From Anaerolinea thermophila (GTDB lineage: Bacteria; Chloroflexota; Anaerolineae; Anaerolineales; Villigracilaceae): DNA of 10,965 nucleotides. The position numbers and the translations under genes were made by a program. Shown here one piece after another: positions 1 to 7,210 of this stretch. The notes beneath the pieces were generated by a model that saw only the letters and a list, made by a program, of their open reading frames with translations, was not told the DNA's origin and searched no databases. The DNA is taken from positions 1 to 10,965 of the forward strand of contig DYLB01000064.1 in assembly GCA_020722305.1 (NCBI GenBank). Reading direction: 5' to 3'. Numbering within the stretch: the first letter of the stretch is position 1; each line of letters begins with the position of its first letter.

Positions 1-798
1 CAATACCTGCGCTGGGACTATCGCTCCGGGCGCAAACAGGGTAAGAAAATTTTCGACAAAGGGCCGATCCCGGACTTCGAGCAAGCCATTGCGGACAAGA
101 TCAACGAAATCCTCACCGACCTCAAGCCTGCCGCGCAACCCGAACTGTTTTCGGTCGAAAAGCCTCAGGGCAAGATCACCTTGCATGGCGGTTCGTGCCT
201 TGAAGTCTTGCCGCAGATGCCCGAAAGTGGCTACGATGCAATCGTTACTTCGCCGCCTTACTGTAACCGTTACGATTACACCCGCACCTACGCGCTCGAA
301 CTGGCTTTGCTGGACATAGACGAAAAGGGATTGCTCAAACTTCGCCAGGAGATGCTGAGTTGCACTGTCGAGAACCGGGCCAAAGACCTGCTGAAGATCA
401 ACCCGAACTGGACCACCGCCCTGGCAGCCGCCGATGGACAGGAACTGTTACAGGCTATTTTGAAATACCTGGATGACCAAAAGGCGCAGGGCGCATTGAA
501 CAATACCGGTATCCCGCGCATGGTCAGGGGCTATTTCTACGAAATGGCGTGCGTGATCGCAGAAAGCGCCCGGGTACTGAAACCCAATACGCCGCTGATC
601 ATGGTCAACGATAATGTGCGCTATGCGGGCGCGAGTATTTCAGTGGATTTGATCCTTTCCAGTATCGCCGAAAAACTGGGCTTCGCCGTCGAAAATATCC
701 TGGTCTTGCCGAACGGAAAGGGCAACAGCAGCCAGCAAATGGGGGAACACGGACGGGAAGCCCTGAGGAAGTGCGTGTATGTCTGGAGAAAACTATGA
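1..798 (+). CDS. Site-specific DNA methyltransferase (N4-cytosine/N6-adenine type), 5'-partial
   Basis: The frame is open from base 1, so the gene starts outside the window; 265 residues are visible. It should transfer a methyl group from S-adenosylmethionine to an exocyclic amino group of a base in a specific DNA site. The catalytic motif IV, TSPPY, lies at visible residues 83-87 and is followed by CNRYDYTRTYALELALLD, which I associate with restriction-modification methylases. SPPY is commonest in N4-cytosine enzymes. No FxGxG SAM-binding motif follows TSPPY before the end (CVYVWRKL), so that motif should lie upstream, off the window. The first ~60 visible residues resemble a linker or target-recognition part. 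The stop overlaps the next start as ATGA, which suggests coupling to a partner gene. A TTG at 181 is not a likely start, because the frame and its protein-like sequence continue upstream of it. The family is clear; base and site specificity are unknown. Confidence 0.85.
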   Translation, partial: QYLRWDYRSGRKQGKKIFDKGPIPDFEQAIADKINEILTDLKPAAQPELFSVEKPQGKITLHGGSCLEVLPQMPESGYDAIVTSPPYCNRYDYTRTYALELALLDIDEKGLLKLRQEMLSCTVENRAKDLLKINPNWTTALAAADGQELLQAILKYLDDQKAQGALNNTGIPRMVRGYFYEMACVIAESARVLKPNTPLIMVNDNVRYAGASISVDLILSSIAEKLGFAVENILVLPNGKGNSSQQMGEHGREALRKCVYVWRKL

Positions 799-1055
799 GG
801 CCCAATCCCGCGTACCGCGGCCATCTCCAATCAAGTGACGATCTGGTCACGCCTTATGAAGCGATCCGGGCCGGGTTCGTTGCCCAGGCGCTCGACGCGC
901 CACGCACCAATTACTCCTCCTCCACGTTCGGCCCTTTCAACGGCAGGTTCGGGATGACCACCGCGCCGCGTCTTTCGCCACCCGCCTGGCCCTGGGCGAG
1001 ACGGAGTTCGCCGCTCATGCCGAGTTCTTCGAAGATGGTCGTGGCCCTGAAGTGA
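795..1055 (+). pseudogene. Truncated 5' remnant of a methyltransferase-linked gene, possibly a restriction endonuclease
   Basis: The ATG at 795 overlaps the methyltransferase stop (ATGA). The first ~33 codons read like a true protein N-terminus: MRPNPAYRGHLQSSDDL, then VTPYEAIRAGFVAQAL. From memory, an LTPYE-xTRAGF pattern near the N-terminus occurs in AvaI/BsoBI-like type II restriction enzymes, whose partner is an N4-cytosine methylase. This assignment is tentative and not verified. After about base 893 the frame turns into low-complexity Ser/Pro/Arg sequence and from 911 is simply antisense to the regulator gene, stopping at 1055. It would give 86 residues, far too short for an endonuclease. 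Most likely a deletion or rearrangement joined the 5' end of this gene to unrelated DNA at about 894-910. An assembly join is also possible. Confidence 0.55.
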
Positions 1056-4000
1056 CAGTCCACGGCCCAGGCGATCTGCCCGGCCCGGTCGTACAGCCGT
1101 CGCAAGGCCAGGTAGGTGTGGGCCAGGTCGGGGCGGGCACGGACGGCGCGCAAGAGCTGCATCGAGCGGATCAGGCGGGACTCGATCTGCGGCCAATCGG
1201 GGGTGGGCTGCTGGGTCAGGATGTCGGCCAGGAGCTGCTGCCCGATGCCCTCGGCCCAGCGGTCGCCGACTTTTTCGGCAAGTTCGACCGCTTTGAGAGC
1301 CTCGGCCTGGGACGCCTCCACCTGCCGGTCGAGCAGCAGGCACTTGGCCAGGAACAGGCGCGGCAGGTATTGGAAGACCCGGTAGTTCTTCTGCGCCGCC
1401 CACTGGATGGCGGTCCGCAGGGTGCGGCAGCCCCGGGCCGGGTCGCCGCGGTGGGCCTGGGCGTAACCCCGCAGGCTGAGCGCCATGTAAACCGCCGGGG
1501 TGATCTCGTCCATTTCAACGGGATCAGGCAACGGGTCCAGCACGCCCAGGCACTCGCCCCAGGCGCGCAGCCCGGCATGGACCATGGCCAGCTGCATCCG
1601 GGCGAAGATGACCGTGGTCGTCAACAGGCCCTCGGCGGCCCGCCCCTCGACCAGTTCCAATCCCCGGCGGGCGGAATCCAGCGCCCGTTCCCAGGCGCCG
1701 ACGCGGGTGTAGGCCACGCCCAGGTATCCGAGCACCACCGGGATGTCGTCGGGCAGGCCAGCAGTGCGGCCCTCGGCGGTCATCTGCTCGTGCAGGCTGA
1801 CGTAGCGGTTGAGGTAGGCGATGGCATCGTCGAAGGCGGCCAGGGCAATGCCGACCCGCCCCAACATGCGCAGGGCGGCGAAGTGCAGTTCGGGGCTGCC
1901 GAGTTCCTCGGCCAGGCGCAGGGTGCGGCGGGCGTGGTCCCCGGCGATTTCGGGCTGGCCGCGCAGCCAGAAGAACTGGGCGAAACGGTGGTAGATCTGC
2001 CCCAGGCGGGCCTGGTCTTCGAGGGCGTGGGCCAGTTGGCTGGTCTCGTCCAAGATTTCGATGGCCCGCGACAGGTCGCCGGTGAAGGCATAGGCCTGGG
2101 CCAGCTGCAAGTTGATGTCCACCCGTTCGCTGCGCTGGCGCGGACCCGGCATCTGCCCCAGCAGCCCGACGGCTTGCAGCCCGAACTGGCGCGCTTCGTG
2201 GTACGAGCGCAGGCGCAGGGCCTGCTGCCCGGCGCGGGTCAGGTAGGGCAAAGCCCTGAGCGGCTGGTCGCTGCGGGAGAAATGATAGGCCAGGGTGGCC
2301 GCGTCGGCGGGCGGGATGGTCTCTTCGAGCACGGCTGCGATCCGCCCATGCAGGTACTGGCGGCGGGCCTGGCTCAGGCTGGCATAGGCCGCCTGGCGAA
2401 ACTGGTCGTGGCGGAAGTCGTAGCCCTGCCCGGCCTCGTCTATCAGGCCGCGGGACTGCCACTCCTCGATGAAGGCCACGCAATCTTCGGCGGAAAGGCC
2501 GCCGATCTCCTGCAACAAGGCAAACGAAAAGGCGCGCCCGAGGGCGGCCGCGGCGGTCAGGGCTTCGCGGCTGGCCTCCGGGAGGCGGTCGAGGCGGGCT
2601 TCGATCACCCGCTGGATCGTCACCGGCAGGTTGACCATGGAAGACGGCTGCATCTGCAGCCCGCTCTCCTGGATGGCGCGCACGGTTTCGATGATGAAGA
2701 ACGGGTTGCCATGGGTGTCGTGGTACAGACGGTTGGTGAAAATGGTATCGTCGGCCCGGTCAGGCGAGAGGACCCGGGCCAGGTCTGCGGTTTGTTCGGG
2801 GGTCAGGCGCGGCAGGTCCATGCGGGCCAACAATCCGCCGCGCTCGACGGCCCGCAGCAGGGTGCGGCGCTCGGTCCCCAGGTCTTCCATGCGGCACAAT
2901 CCGATCACCAGCAGCGGGGCGTGAACGGCGCGGCGGGCCAGGGCGGCCAGCAGTTCCCAGGTGGGGGTGTCGGCCCAGTGCAGGTCGTCGAAGATCAGCA
3001 CCAGCGGGCGGGCCGGGAAGCTCCGGCTGAGCAGCAGGAGCAGGGCGATCCAGTCGTCGCGCAGGCTGGCGGCGTCGAGCGGGGCCGGGGCCGGGCTGCG
3101 GAGCGAGGCCGAAAGCCCGGGGGCGAGTTGGGCCAGTTGCGAGGCGGCCGCAGGCGGAAGCTCCTGCACGGCCAGCAGCGAGGCCAGCGCCGCGCTGGTC
3201 TCCAGTGCCTGGCGCAGCGGGGCGAACGGCACCATGCTCTCCAGTTCGTAACAGGCGCTTTGCAAAACCGGCGTGCCGGGATGCCGGGCGATGAACTCTT
3301 GCAGCAGGCGGGTCTTGCCGATGCCTGCCTCGCCGCTGACCAGGAGTAACTGGCCGTTATCGCGGGCGGCCTGCTCCATTGCGGTTTGGAGCAGGGACAA
3401 GTGGGAATCGCGCCCGATCAGCGGCAGGGGGGATAGGGATGTCTGGGGCACGGGAGCCGGCTGCCGGGTCCGGTGCGGGGCGGGGACCGCTCGGCCGGAT
3501 GCCGTTACCGGCGGTAGTTCCCCGCTCTGGATGCTGGTCAGCAGTTCCTGCGTCTCGGGCAGGGGTTCCACGCCCAGTTCCTGGTCGAGGGCGCGGCTGA
3601 AGTTCTGGTAGGTTTGGATGGCGCGCGGCCGGTCGCCTTTGAGGGCGTAAAGCTGCATCAGGCGGCGCTGGGCGTTCTCGTCGAAGGGTTCGGCCTCGGC
3701 CCATTTGGCGGCGTACTTGAGGGCCTCGTCCAGGTGGCCGGATTGTTGAAAAGCCAGGCTCAGGCGGTCGAGGCTGGCCACGTATTGCTGACGGAGTTCG
3801 TCGCGCAGCGGCTGGCACCACTCGTCGTAGAGGTCCTGCAACAGGTCGCCGGTGTAGAGGGCCAGTGCGGCCTGGAGTTCGGCGGGGCCAGAATCGGGCC
3901 GGGTATTCTGGATGAAGAATTCCACATCCAGCCAGAGGGGGGCCTGCGGATCGAACTGGATTGTCGAGCCGGTGGTCAGCAGCAGGCCGCCTTCCGGGTC

Positions 4001-4237
4001 GAGCGGGGCGAGCACGCTGCGCAGGTGATGGAGGTACTGGCGCAGGTTACGCCGGGCGGCGGATTCGCTGGCGTTGGGCCAGAATAAAAAAGCCAACCGC
4101 CGCCGGTCGGAGGGCCGGTGACGGTTGAGCAGCAGGTAGGCGAGCAATGAGCGCGTGGTCGGGGAACCCAGGTCGAGCGAAGCGCCATCTGGGGTGTAGA
4201 GCCGGAAAGTCTCGAACAGGGTCGCCCGGATGTGCAT
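911..4237 (-). CDS. BTAD-domain transcriptional regulator with AAA ATPase and TPR repeats (SARP/LAL-like)
   Basis: A protein of 1108 residues, probably a cytoplasmic ATP-dependent signal-integrating regulator. Residues 1-95 form an OmpR-like winged-helix region (LLAYLLLNRHRPSDRRRLAFLFW, then NLRQYLHHLRSVL). Residues ~100-240 are the bacterial transcriptional activator domain, ending ...ALDQELGVEPLPET. A Pro-rich linker covers ~240-270. The ATPase follows, with Walker A GEAGIGKT at 302-309 and Walker B LVLIFDD at 412-418 followed by LHWAD. FRHDQFRQAAYASL near 608-621 is typical of the AfsR/MalT-like ATPase tail. TPR-like helices occupy roughly 640-1080, and no C-terminal LuxR helix-turn-helix is visible. 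The ATG lies one base after the hinT stop and has no strong Shine-Dalgarno, which argues for coupling. The ligand and target genes cannot be read from sequence. A 765-codon open frame on the other strand is a GC-bias shadow. Confidence 0.93.
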   Translation of the reverse strand: MHIRATLFETFRLYTPDGASLDLGSPTTRSLLAYLLLNRHRPSDRRRLAFLFWPNASESAARRNLRQYLHHLRSVLAPLDPEGGLLLTTGSTIQFDPQAPLWLDVEFFIQNTRPDSGPAELQAALALYTGDLLQDLYDEWCQPLRDELRQQYVASLDRLSLAFQQSGHLDEALKYAAKWAEAEPFDENAQRRLMQLYALKGDRPRAIQTYQNFSRALDQELGVEPLPETQELLTSIQSGELPPVTASGRAVPAPHRTRQPAPVPQTSLSPLPLIGRDSHLSLLQTAMEQAARDNGQLLLVSGEAGIGKTRLLQEFIARHPGTPVLQSACYELESMVPFAPLRQALETSAALASLLAVQELPPAAASQLAQLAPGLSASLRSPAPAPLDAASLRDDWIALLLLLSRSFPARPLVLIFDDLHWADTPTWELLAALARRAVHAPLLVIGLCRMEDLGTERRTLLRAVERGGLLARMDLPRLTPEQTADLARVLSPDRADDTIFTNRLYHDTHGNPFFIIETVRAIQESGLQMQPSSMVNLPVTIQRVIEARLDRLPEASREALTAAAALGRAFSFALLQEIGGLSAEDCVAFIEEWQSRGLIDEAGQGYDFRHDQFRQAAYASLSQARRQYLHGRIAAVLEETIPPADAATLAYHFSRSDQPLRALPYLTRAGQQALRLRSYHEARQFGLQAVGLLGQMPGPRQRSERVDINLQLAQAYAFTGDLSRAIEILDETSQLAHALEDQARLGQIYHRFAQFFWLRGQPEIAGDHARRTLRLAEELGSPELHFAALRMLGRVGIALAAFDDAIAYLNRYVSLHEQMTAEGRTAGLPDDIPVVLGYLGVAYTRVGAWERALDSARRGLELVEGRAAEGLLTTTVIFARMQLAMVHAGLRAWGECLGVLDPLPDPVEMDEITPAVYMALSLRGYAQAHRGDPARGCRTLRTAIQWAAQKNYRVFQYLPRLFLAKCLLLDRQVEASQAEALKAVELAEKVGDRWAEGIGQQLLADILTQQPTPDWPQIESRLIRSMQLLRAVRARPDLAHTYLALRRLYDRAGQIAWAVDCHFRATTIFEELGMSGELRLAQGQAGGERRGAVVIPNLPLKGPNVEEE

Positions 4238-4238
4238 T

Positions 4239-4586
4239 TCAGCCCATCGGATATTTCATGCGCTGGCCGCCGATGATATGCAGGTGGAAGTGCATCACCA
4301 CCTGGTTGGCGTCGGGGCCGGTGTTGACAATCAGGCGGTAGCCGCTCTGGACGACGCCTTCCTGGGCAGCGATCTTTGGCACCACGCCGAGCAGGTGGCC
4401 CATCAGGGGCTGGTCTGCTTCACTGAGGTCGTTGGTGGAGGGGATGTGCTTGTTGGGGATGACGAGGATGTGGGTCGGCGCGACAGGATGGATGTCGCGA
4501 AAAGCGGTGACGAGTTCGTCCCGGTAGACGACCGTGGCGGGGATTTCACCCGCAGCAATCTTGCAGAAGATACAATCGGTTGACAT
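4239..4586 (-). CDS. hinT: Histidine triad (HIT) nucleotide-binding protein, HinT family
   Basis: 115 residues, the normal HinT length. The family hydrolyses purine nucleoside phosphoramidates and aminoacyl-adenylate-like AMP conjugates in the cytoplasm. Visible marks are the N-terminal DCIFCKIAAGEIPATVVY with a zinc-type CxxC (C5, C8), HPVAPTHILVIPNKHI in the middle, and the triad HFHLHII with His at 99, 101 and 103, His101 being the expected nucleophile. It ends GGQRMKYPMG, as HinT proteins do. An upstream ATG at 4682 would add 32 residues encoded by repeat DNA; I reject it because AGGAGG sits four bases before the ATG at 4586 and homology starts there. The stop is one base from the next start, so hinT leads a two-gene unit with the regulator. 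The biological role in this organism is not shown. Confidence 0.93.
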   Translation of the reverse strand: MSTDCIFCKIAAGEIPATVVYRDELVTAFRDIHPVAPTHILVIPNKHIPSTNDLSEADQPLMGHLLGVVPKIAAQEGVVQSGYRLIVNTGPDANQVVMHFHLHIIGGQRMKYPMG

Positions 4587-4590
4587 TTGG

Positions 4591-4596
4591 CCTCCT
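4591..4596 (-). promoter_or_regulatory. Shine-Dalgarno site fixing the hinT start
   Basis: On the minus strand this is a perfect AGGAGG followed by CCAA and the ATG at 4586. It settles the start of hinT against the longer open frame beginning at 4682. The AT-rich stretch just upstream (4600-4613) could contain a -10 element, but I find no convincing -35. Confidence 0.8.
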
Positions 4597-4617
4597 GGAT
4601 AAATTAAAAATTTCTGC

Positions 4618-4737
4618 CATCCTGAGCGGAGTGAAACGAAGTCGAAGGATGTGGCGGCGCAGTCGAAGGACAACTCTTGCAAACTACCCTTCGACTGCGT
4701 TCTTCTCTTCGCTCAGAACTCCACTCAGGGCGAAGGG
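4618..4737. repeat. Cluster of inverted intergenic repeats with strong folding potential
   Basis: This fills most of the 159-base spacer between the lipoprotein gene and hinT. Three related pieces are visible. 4618-4651 has ends CATCCT and AGGATG. 4658-4669 is CGCAGTCGAAGG, a perfect 12-base inverted match to 4688-4699 (CCTTCGACTGCG) with an 18-base loop. 4687-4737 has ends CCCTTCG and CGAAGGG. In addition 4621-4632 (CCTGAGCGGAGT) matches the complement of 4718-4729 at 11 of 12 bases, so the whole block can fold into one long imperfect hairpin or into alternatives. This looks like a dispersed non-coding palindromic element of the kind found between genes in many Chloroflexota genomes. It may also weaken read-through into hinT. 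Confidence 0.75.
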
Positions 4738-4745
4738 AAATTATT

Positions 4746-5933
4746 TTACGGTATCGGCCCGTAGGTGGGGGCGCAGAGGATGTCGTAGTAGTCCAGTTCG
4801 ATGGCTTTGTTCTGTTCGGCGTAGGCGGCGGCTTCCTTGCCGATGCGGCGGACCACGTCTATGTGCTGGCGGGCGTCGGTGTCCCAGTAGCGGGGCAGGG
4901 TCATCAACGGGTCGCCGGCGGGGCCTTCGGGCAGGTAGGACGGGCGTCTCGGGTCGGTTTCGCTGGCCTGCGGGATCCAGTTGTACATGACCGGGCCGCG
5001 CGGGTTGACGGTGAATCCCAGCCGGTAGCCGAACTTGCGGGCAAATTGCACCGGGCGGGCGCCAAAATCTCCGCCGGGCCAGATAATGGCAATAGGGGTC
5101 TTGTTCAGGTATTTCTGAAAGTTTTCGATGGCGCCCTGCAACTCGCCGGTCAGGTACTCGTCGCTCGAGTTATCGTTCATGTTGATGTTGTGGATTACGC
5201 CATGAGCCTGGTAATCCACCCAGCCTTCGGCGGCCAGGGCGGCGTTCTCGGCCCACAGGTCGGGGCGCTCGTCTTTGGCGATGTAGGCGTTGACCACCGG
5301 CCACTTCCACTGCTCGTAGAAGGGGCGGAAGTGGGTATCGAAATACTCGGCATAATGGCGGTCGTCCACGATCAGCAGGACCGAGCGGGGCGGGATGTAG
5401 GCGTTGTGTTCCAAAAAGTCGGCCATTTGTCCCATGGTAATGGCCTCGAAGCCCTGGTCGTGCAGGTCGTTGAGCAGGCGGCGCTGGTCGTCGGCGCTGA
5501 TCTGGTTGTCGGTGGTGACGCTGCCCTTGGTGATGCTGTGGAACATGACCGTCATCACCACCGTGCCGGGAGCGGCGTTGGTGGAGGTCCACTTGTCCCT
5601 GAGATACTGGCAGGTGTCGGGGATGTAGGTTTGCGGGACGTCAAGGGGGTTGAGTTCGCCGGTCTGGAAGGCGGCCGGCAGGGCGGGCGGGGTGCGCGGC
5701 GGAAAGGTGGCGGTGGGGAGCGGGGTCTGCGTGGATGTGGGCAAAGGGGTGACGAGGGCCGTCTGGGCGGTCGTCATGGCCTGGGTCAGCGCGGCGGACA
5801 GATCGGGGGTGGGGGAGGCGGGAGTCGCGGCCGGGGCGCAGGCAGTCAAAATAACGGCCAGCAGGCCCAAAGTCGAGGAGAGATACGGGTAAAAAGTAAA
5901 ACGGGAGAGGTGATGGCTTCGCATAAGTCGCAT
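4746..5933 (-). CDS. Lipoprotein with a divergent polysaccharide deacetylase (NodB-like) domain
   Basis: 395 residues from the ATG at 5933. A hydrophobic segment ending LLAVILTAC gives a lipobox with the acceptor Cys at ~32, so the mature protein should be lipid-anchored outside the membrane. A Thr/Pro-rich linker follows (to ~90). The rest resembles a NodB/PgaB-type deacetylase fold: MTVMFHSI near 127-134 matches the YHxI strand, IVDDR at 188-192 stands for TFDDG, HGVIH at 244-248 keeps the HxxxH metal pair, and WPGGDFG near 285-291 stands for RxPxG. The metal-ligand set (one Asp and two His) appears kept, but two motifs are degenerate, so activity and substrate are uncertain. The open frame extends to an ATG at 6050, but that extension (MLRRYAPRND...) is translated repeat DNA. 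An alternative ATG is at 5924. Neither start has a clear ribosome site. Confidence 0.82.
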   Translation of the reverse strand: MRLMRSHHLSRFTFYPYLSSTLGLLAVILTACAPAATPASPTPDLSAALTQAMTTAQTALVTPLPTSTQTPLPTATFPPRTPPALPAAFQTGELNPLDVPQTYIPDTCQYLRDKWTSTNAAPGTVVMTVMFHSITKGSVTTDNQISADDQRRLLNDLHDQGFEAITMGQMADFLEHNAYIPPRSVLLIVDDRHYAEYFDTHFRPFYEQWKWPVVNAYIAKDERPDLWAENAALAAEGWVDYQAHGVIHNINMNDNSSDEYLTGELQGAIENFQKYLNKTPIAIIWPGGDFGARPVQFARKFGYRLGFTVNPRGPVMYNWIPQASETDPRRPSYLPEGPAGDPLMTLPRYWDTDARQHIDVVRRIGKEAAAYAEQNKAIELDYYDILCAPTYGPIP

Positions 5934-5960
5934 TGAAAGGGGGGAATTTGTCCAATGATA

Positions 5961-6000
5961 ACAGAAAAGGCGCACCGGGCTGGCGCGCCTTCTGTTTTTT
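5961..6000. terminator. GC-rich hairpin with a T-run on the plus strand
   Basis: ACAGAAAAGGCGC (5961-5973) pairs with GCGCCTTCTGT (5985-5995) with a two-base bulge, and six T follow directly on the plus strand (5995-6000). It therefore has the full form of an intrinsic terminator for rightward transcription. The flanking genes run leftward, where the hairpin is followed only by TTTTCTGTTAT-like sequence inside and beyond the stem. It could work weakly in both directions, ending the ino1 transcript before the lipoprotein gene. Confidence 0.6.
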
Positions 6001-6020
6001 ATTGATTTCTTATTACGGTT

Positions 6021-6107
6021 GTCATTGCGAGGAGCGTAGCGACGAAGCAATCTCCCATTAAGTAGAGATTGCCACGCCGCCGAAGAGCGTCGGCGGCTCG
6101 CAATGAC
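6021..6107. repeat. Nested palindromic repeat element (TCATTGCGAGGAGC type)
   Basis: Outer arms GTCATTGCGAG (6021-6031) and CTCGCAATGAC (6097-6107) are perfect inverted copies. Inside them GCAATCTC (6047-6054) pairs with GAGATTGC (6065-6072), and GCCGCCGA (6076-6083) pairs with TCGGCGGC (6090-6097) around a six-base loop. I recognise this as a widely dispersed bacterial intergenic palindrome. When translated it gives the familiar LRRYAPRND string, seen here as a false N-terminal extension of the lipoprotein frame. It lies five bases beyond the end of ino1, so it is transcribed with that gene's tail. Confidence 0.8.
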
Positions 6108-6112
6108 ACTGC

Positions 6113-7195
6113 TTACTCGTTCGTCTCTCCTTTGATGAACGCTTCGGTCATGTCGCGGGCGAGGTTGTCGCGGAACTGCTTGGGCGGGGTCTTGAAGAAG
6201 TAGGACGAGGGGCCGATGATTGGGCCGGAGAGTTTGCGGTCGAGGGCGATCTTGGCGGCGCGCAGGGCGTCAATCATCACCCCGGCGGAGTTGGGGCTGT
6301 CCCAGACTTCGAGCTTGGTCTCGACGTTGAGCGGCACGTCGCCGAAAGTGGTACCCTCCATGCGGATGTAACACCACTTGCGGTCAGTCAGCCACGGGAC
6401 GTGGTCGGACGGGCCGACGTGGACATTGTCAGCCTCGACCGGGTAGGGGATCATGCTGGTGACTGCGCCGGTCTTGGAGATCTTCTTGCTCTCCAGGCGC
6501 TCGCGTTCGAGCATGTTGAGGAAGTCGGTGTTACCGCCGAAGTTGAGCTGGTAGGTGCGGTCGAGGCGCACGCCGCGGTCCACGAACAGGCTGGTCAGGA
6601 CGCGATGCAGGATGGTGGCCCCGACCTGGGACTTGACGTCGTCGCCCAGGATGGGCAGCCCGGCGTCGCGGAAGCGTTTGCTCCAGTATTCGGACGAGGC
6701 GATGAAGACCGGGATGCCGTTGACGAAGGCACAGCCCGCTTCGATGGCCTGTTCCACGTACCATTTGGTCGCCATCTCCGAGCCGACCGGCAGGAAGTTG
6801 ATCACCACGTCGGTCTGGGTCTCTTTGAGCAGGCGCACGATGTCGGCGGTAGGGCCGGGCGCCTTGACGATGACCTGTGACAGGTACTTGCCCAGCCCGT
6901 CGTGGGTCATCCCGCGCACCACCGGAACATTCAAATGCGGCACGTCGCAGAACTTGTAGGTGTTGTTCGGCTCGGCGAAGATCGCTTGGGACAGGTCCTT
7001 GCCGACTTTGGTGATGTTGACGTCAATGCCGAGGGTGAACTCGATGTCGCGGATGTGATAGCCGCCCAGGTTGACGTGCATGATGCCGGGGACGGTATCG
7101 CTCTCTTTGGCGTTCTTGTAATATTCGACCCCCTGGACCAGCGACGAGGCGCAGTTGCCGACCCCGATGATCGCGACGCGTACTTTTTTGCTCAT
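6113..7195 (-). CDS. ino1: Myo-inositol-1-phosphate synthase
   Basis: 360 residues, matching the short prokaryotic form. The enzyme converts glucose 6-phosphate to 1D-myo-inositol 3-phosphate (L-myo-inositol 1-phosphate) with tightly bound NAD, the first step towards inositol lipids or inositol-based solutes and thiols. Evidence: the N-terminal Rossmann motif GVGNCASSL at 11-19; GIDVNITKVGKDL at 56-68; the signature GDDVKSQVGATILHR at 184-198 in the catalytic region; NFGGNTDFLNM at 218-228; and DSPNSAGVMIDALRAAKIAL at 299-318. The start at 7195 is supported by AAGGAG nine bases upstream. It is transcribed away from the histidine kinase and probably as a single gene, since a repeat and a hairpin follow it. 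No inositol monophosphatase or phosphatidylinositol synthase lies in the window, so the final product is not known. Confidence 0.95.
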   Translation of the reverse strand: MSKKVRVAIIGVGNCASSLVQGVEYYKNAKESDTVPGIMHVNLGGYHIRDIEFTLGIDVNITKVGKDLSQAIFAEPNNTYKFCDVPHLNVPVVRGMTHDGLGKYLSQVIVKAPGPTADIVRLLKETQTDVVINFLPVGSEMATKWYVEQAIEAGCAFVNGIPVFIASSEYWSKRFRDAGLPILGDDVKSQVGATILHRVLTSLFVDRGVRLDRTYQLNFGGNTDFLNMLERERLESKKISKTGAVTSMIPYPVEADNVHVGPSDHVPWLTDRKWCYIRMEGTTFGDVPLNVETKLEVWDSPNSAGVMIDALRAAKIALDRKLSGPIIGPSSYFFKTPPKQFRDNLARDMTEAFIKGETNE

Positions 7196-7204
7196 AACTC
7201 TTTT

Positions 7205-7210
7205 CTCCTT
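7205..7210 (-). promoter_or_regulatory. Shine-Dalgarno site of ino1
   Basis: AAGGAG on the minus strand, nine bases before the ATG at 7195. It supports the annotated start of ino1. Confidence 0.7.

Noticed and set aside
1052..3349. A 765-codon open frame on the plus strand opposite the regulator gene
   Set aside because: It is antisense to a clear BTAD/AAA/TPR protein, is rich in Gly/Gln/Arg/Val with no recognisable domain, and such long shadows are expected in GC-rich genes with strong third-position bias.
4587..4682. Extended N-terminus for hinT from an ATG at 4682
   Set aside because: The 32 extra residues are encoded by repeat DNA, and a strong AGGAGG supports the ATG at 4586, where HinT homology begins.
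4677..5936. A 419-codon plus-strand open frame opposite the lipoprotein gene
   Set aside because: Low-complexity Gly/Val/Arg-rich product with no motif; the minus strand has a lipobox and deacetylase motifs.
5934..6050. Extended N-terminus of the lipoprotein from an ATG at 6050
   Set aside because: The extension reads through a hairpin and a palindromic repeat (LRRYAPRND-type translation) and would bury the lipoprotein signal peptide.
6401..6880. 159-codon plus-strand open frame inside ino1
   Set aside because: Antisense to a highly conserved enzyme, with no motif of its own.
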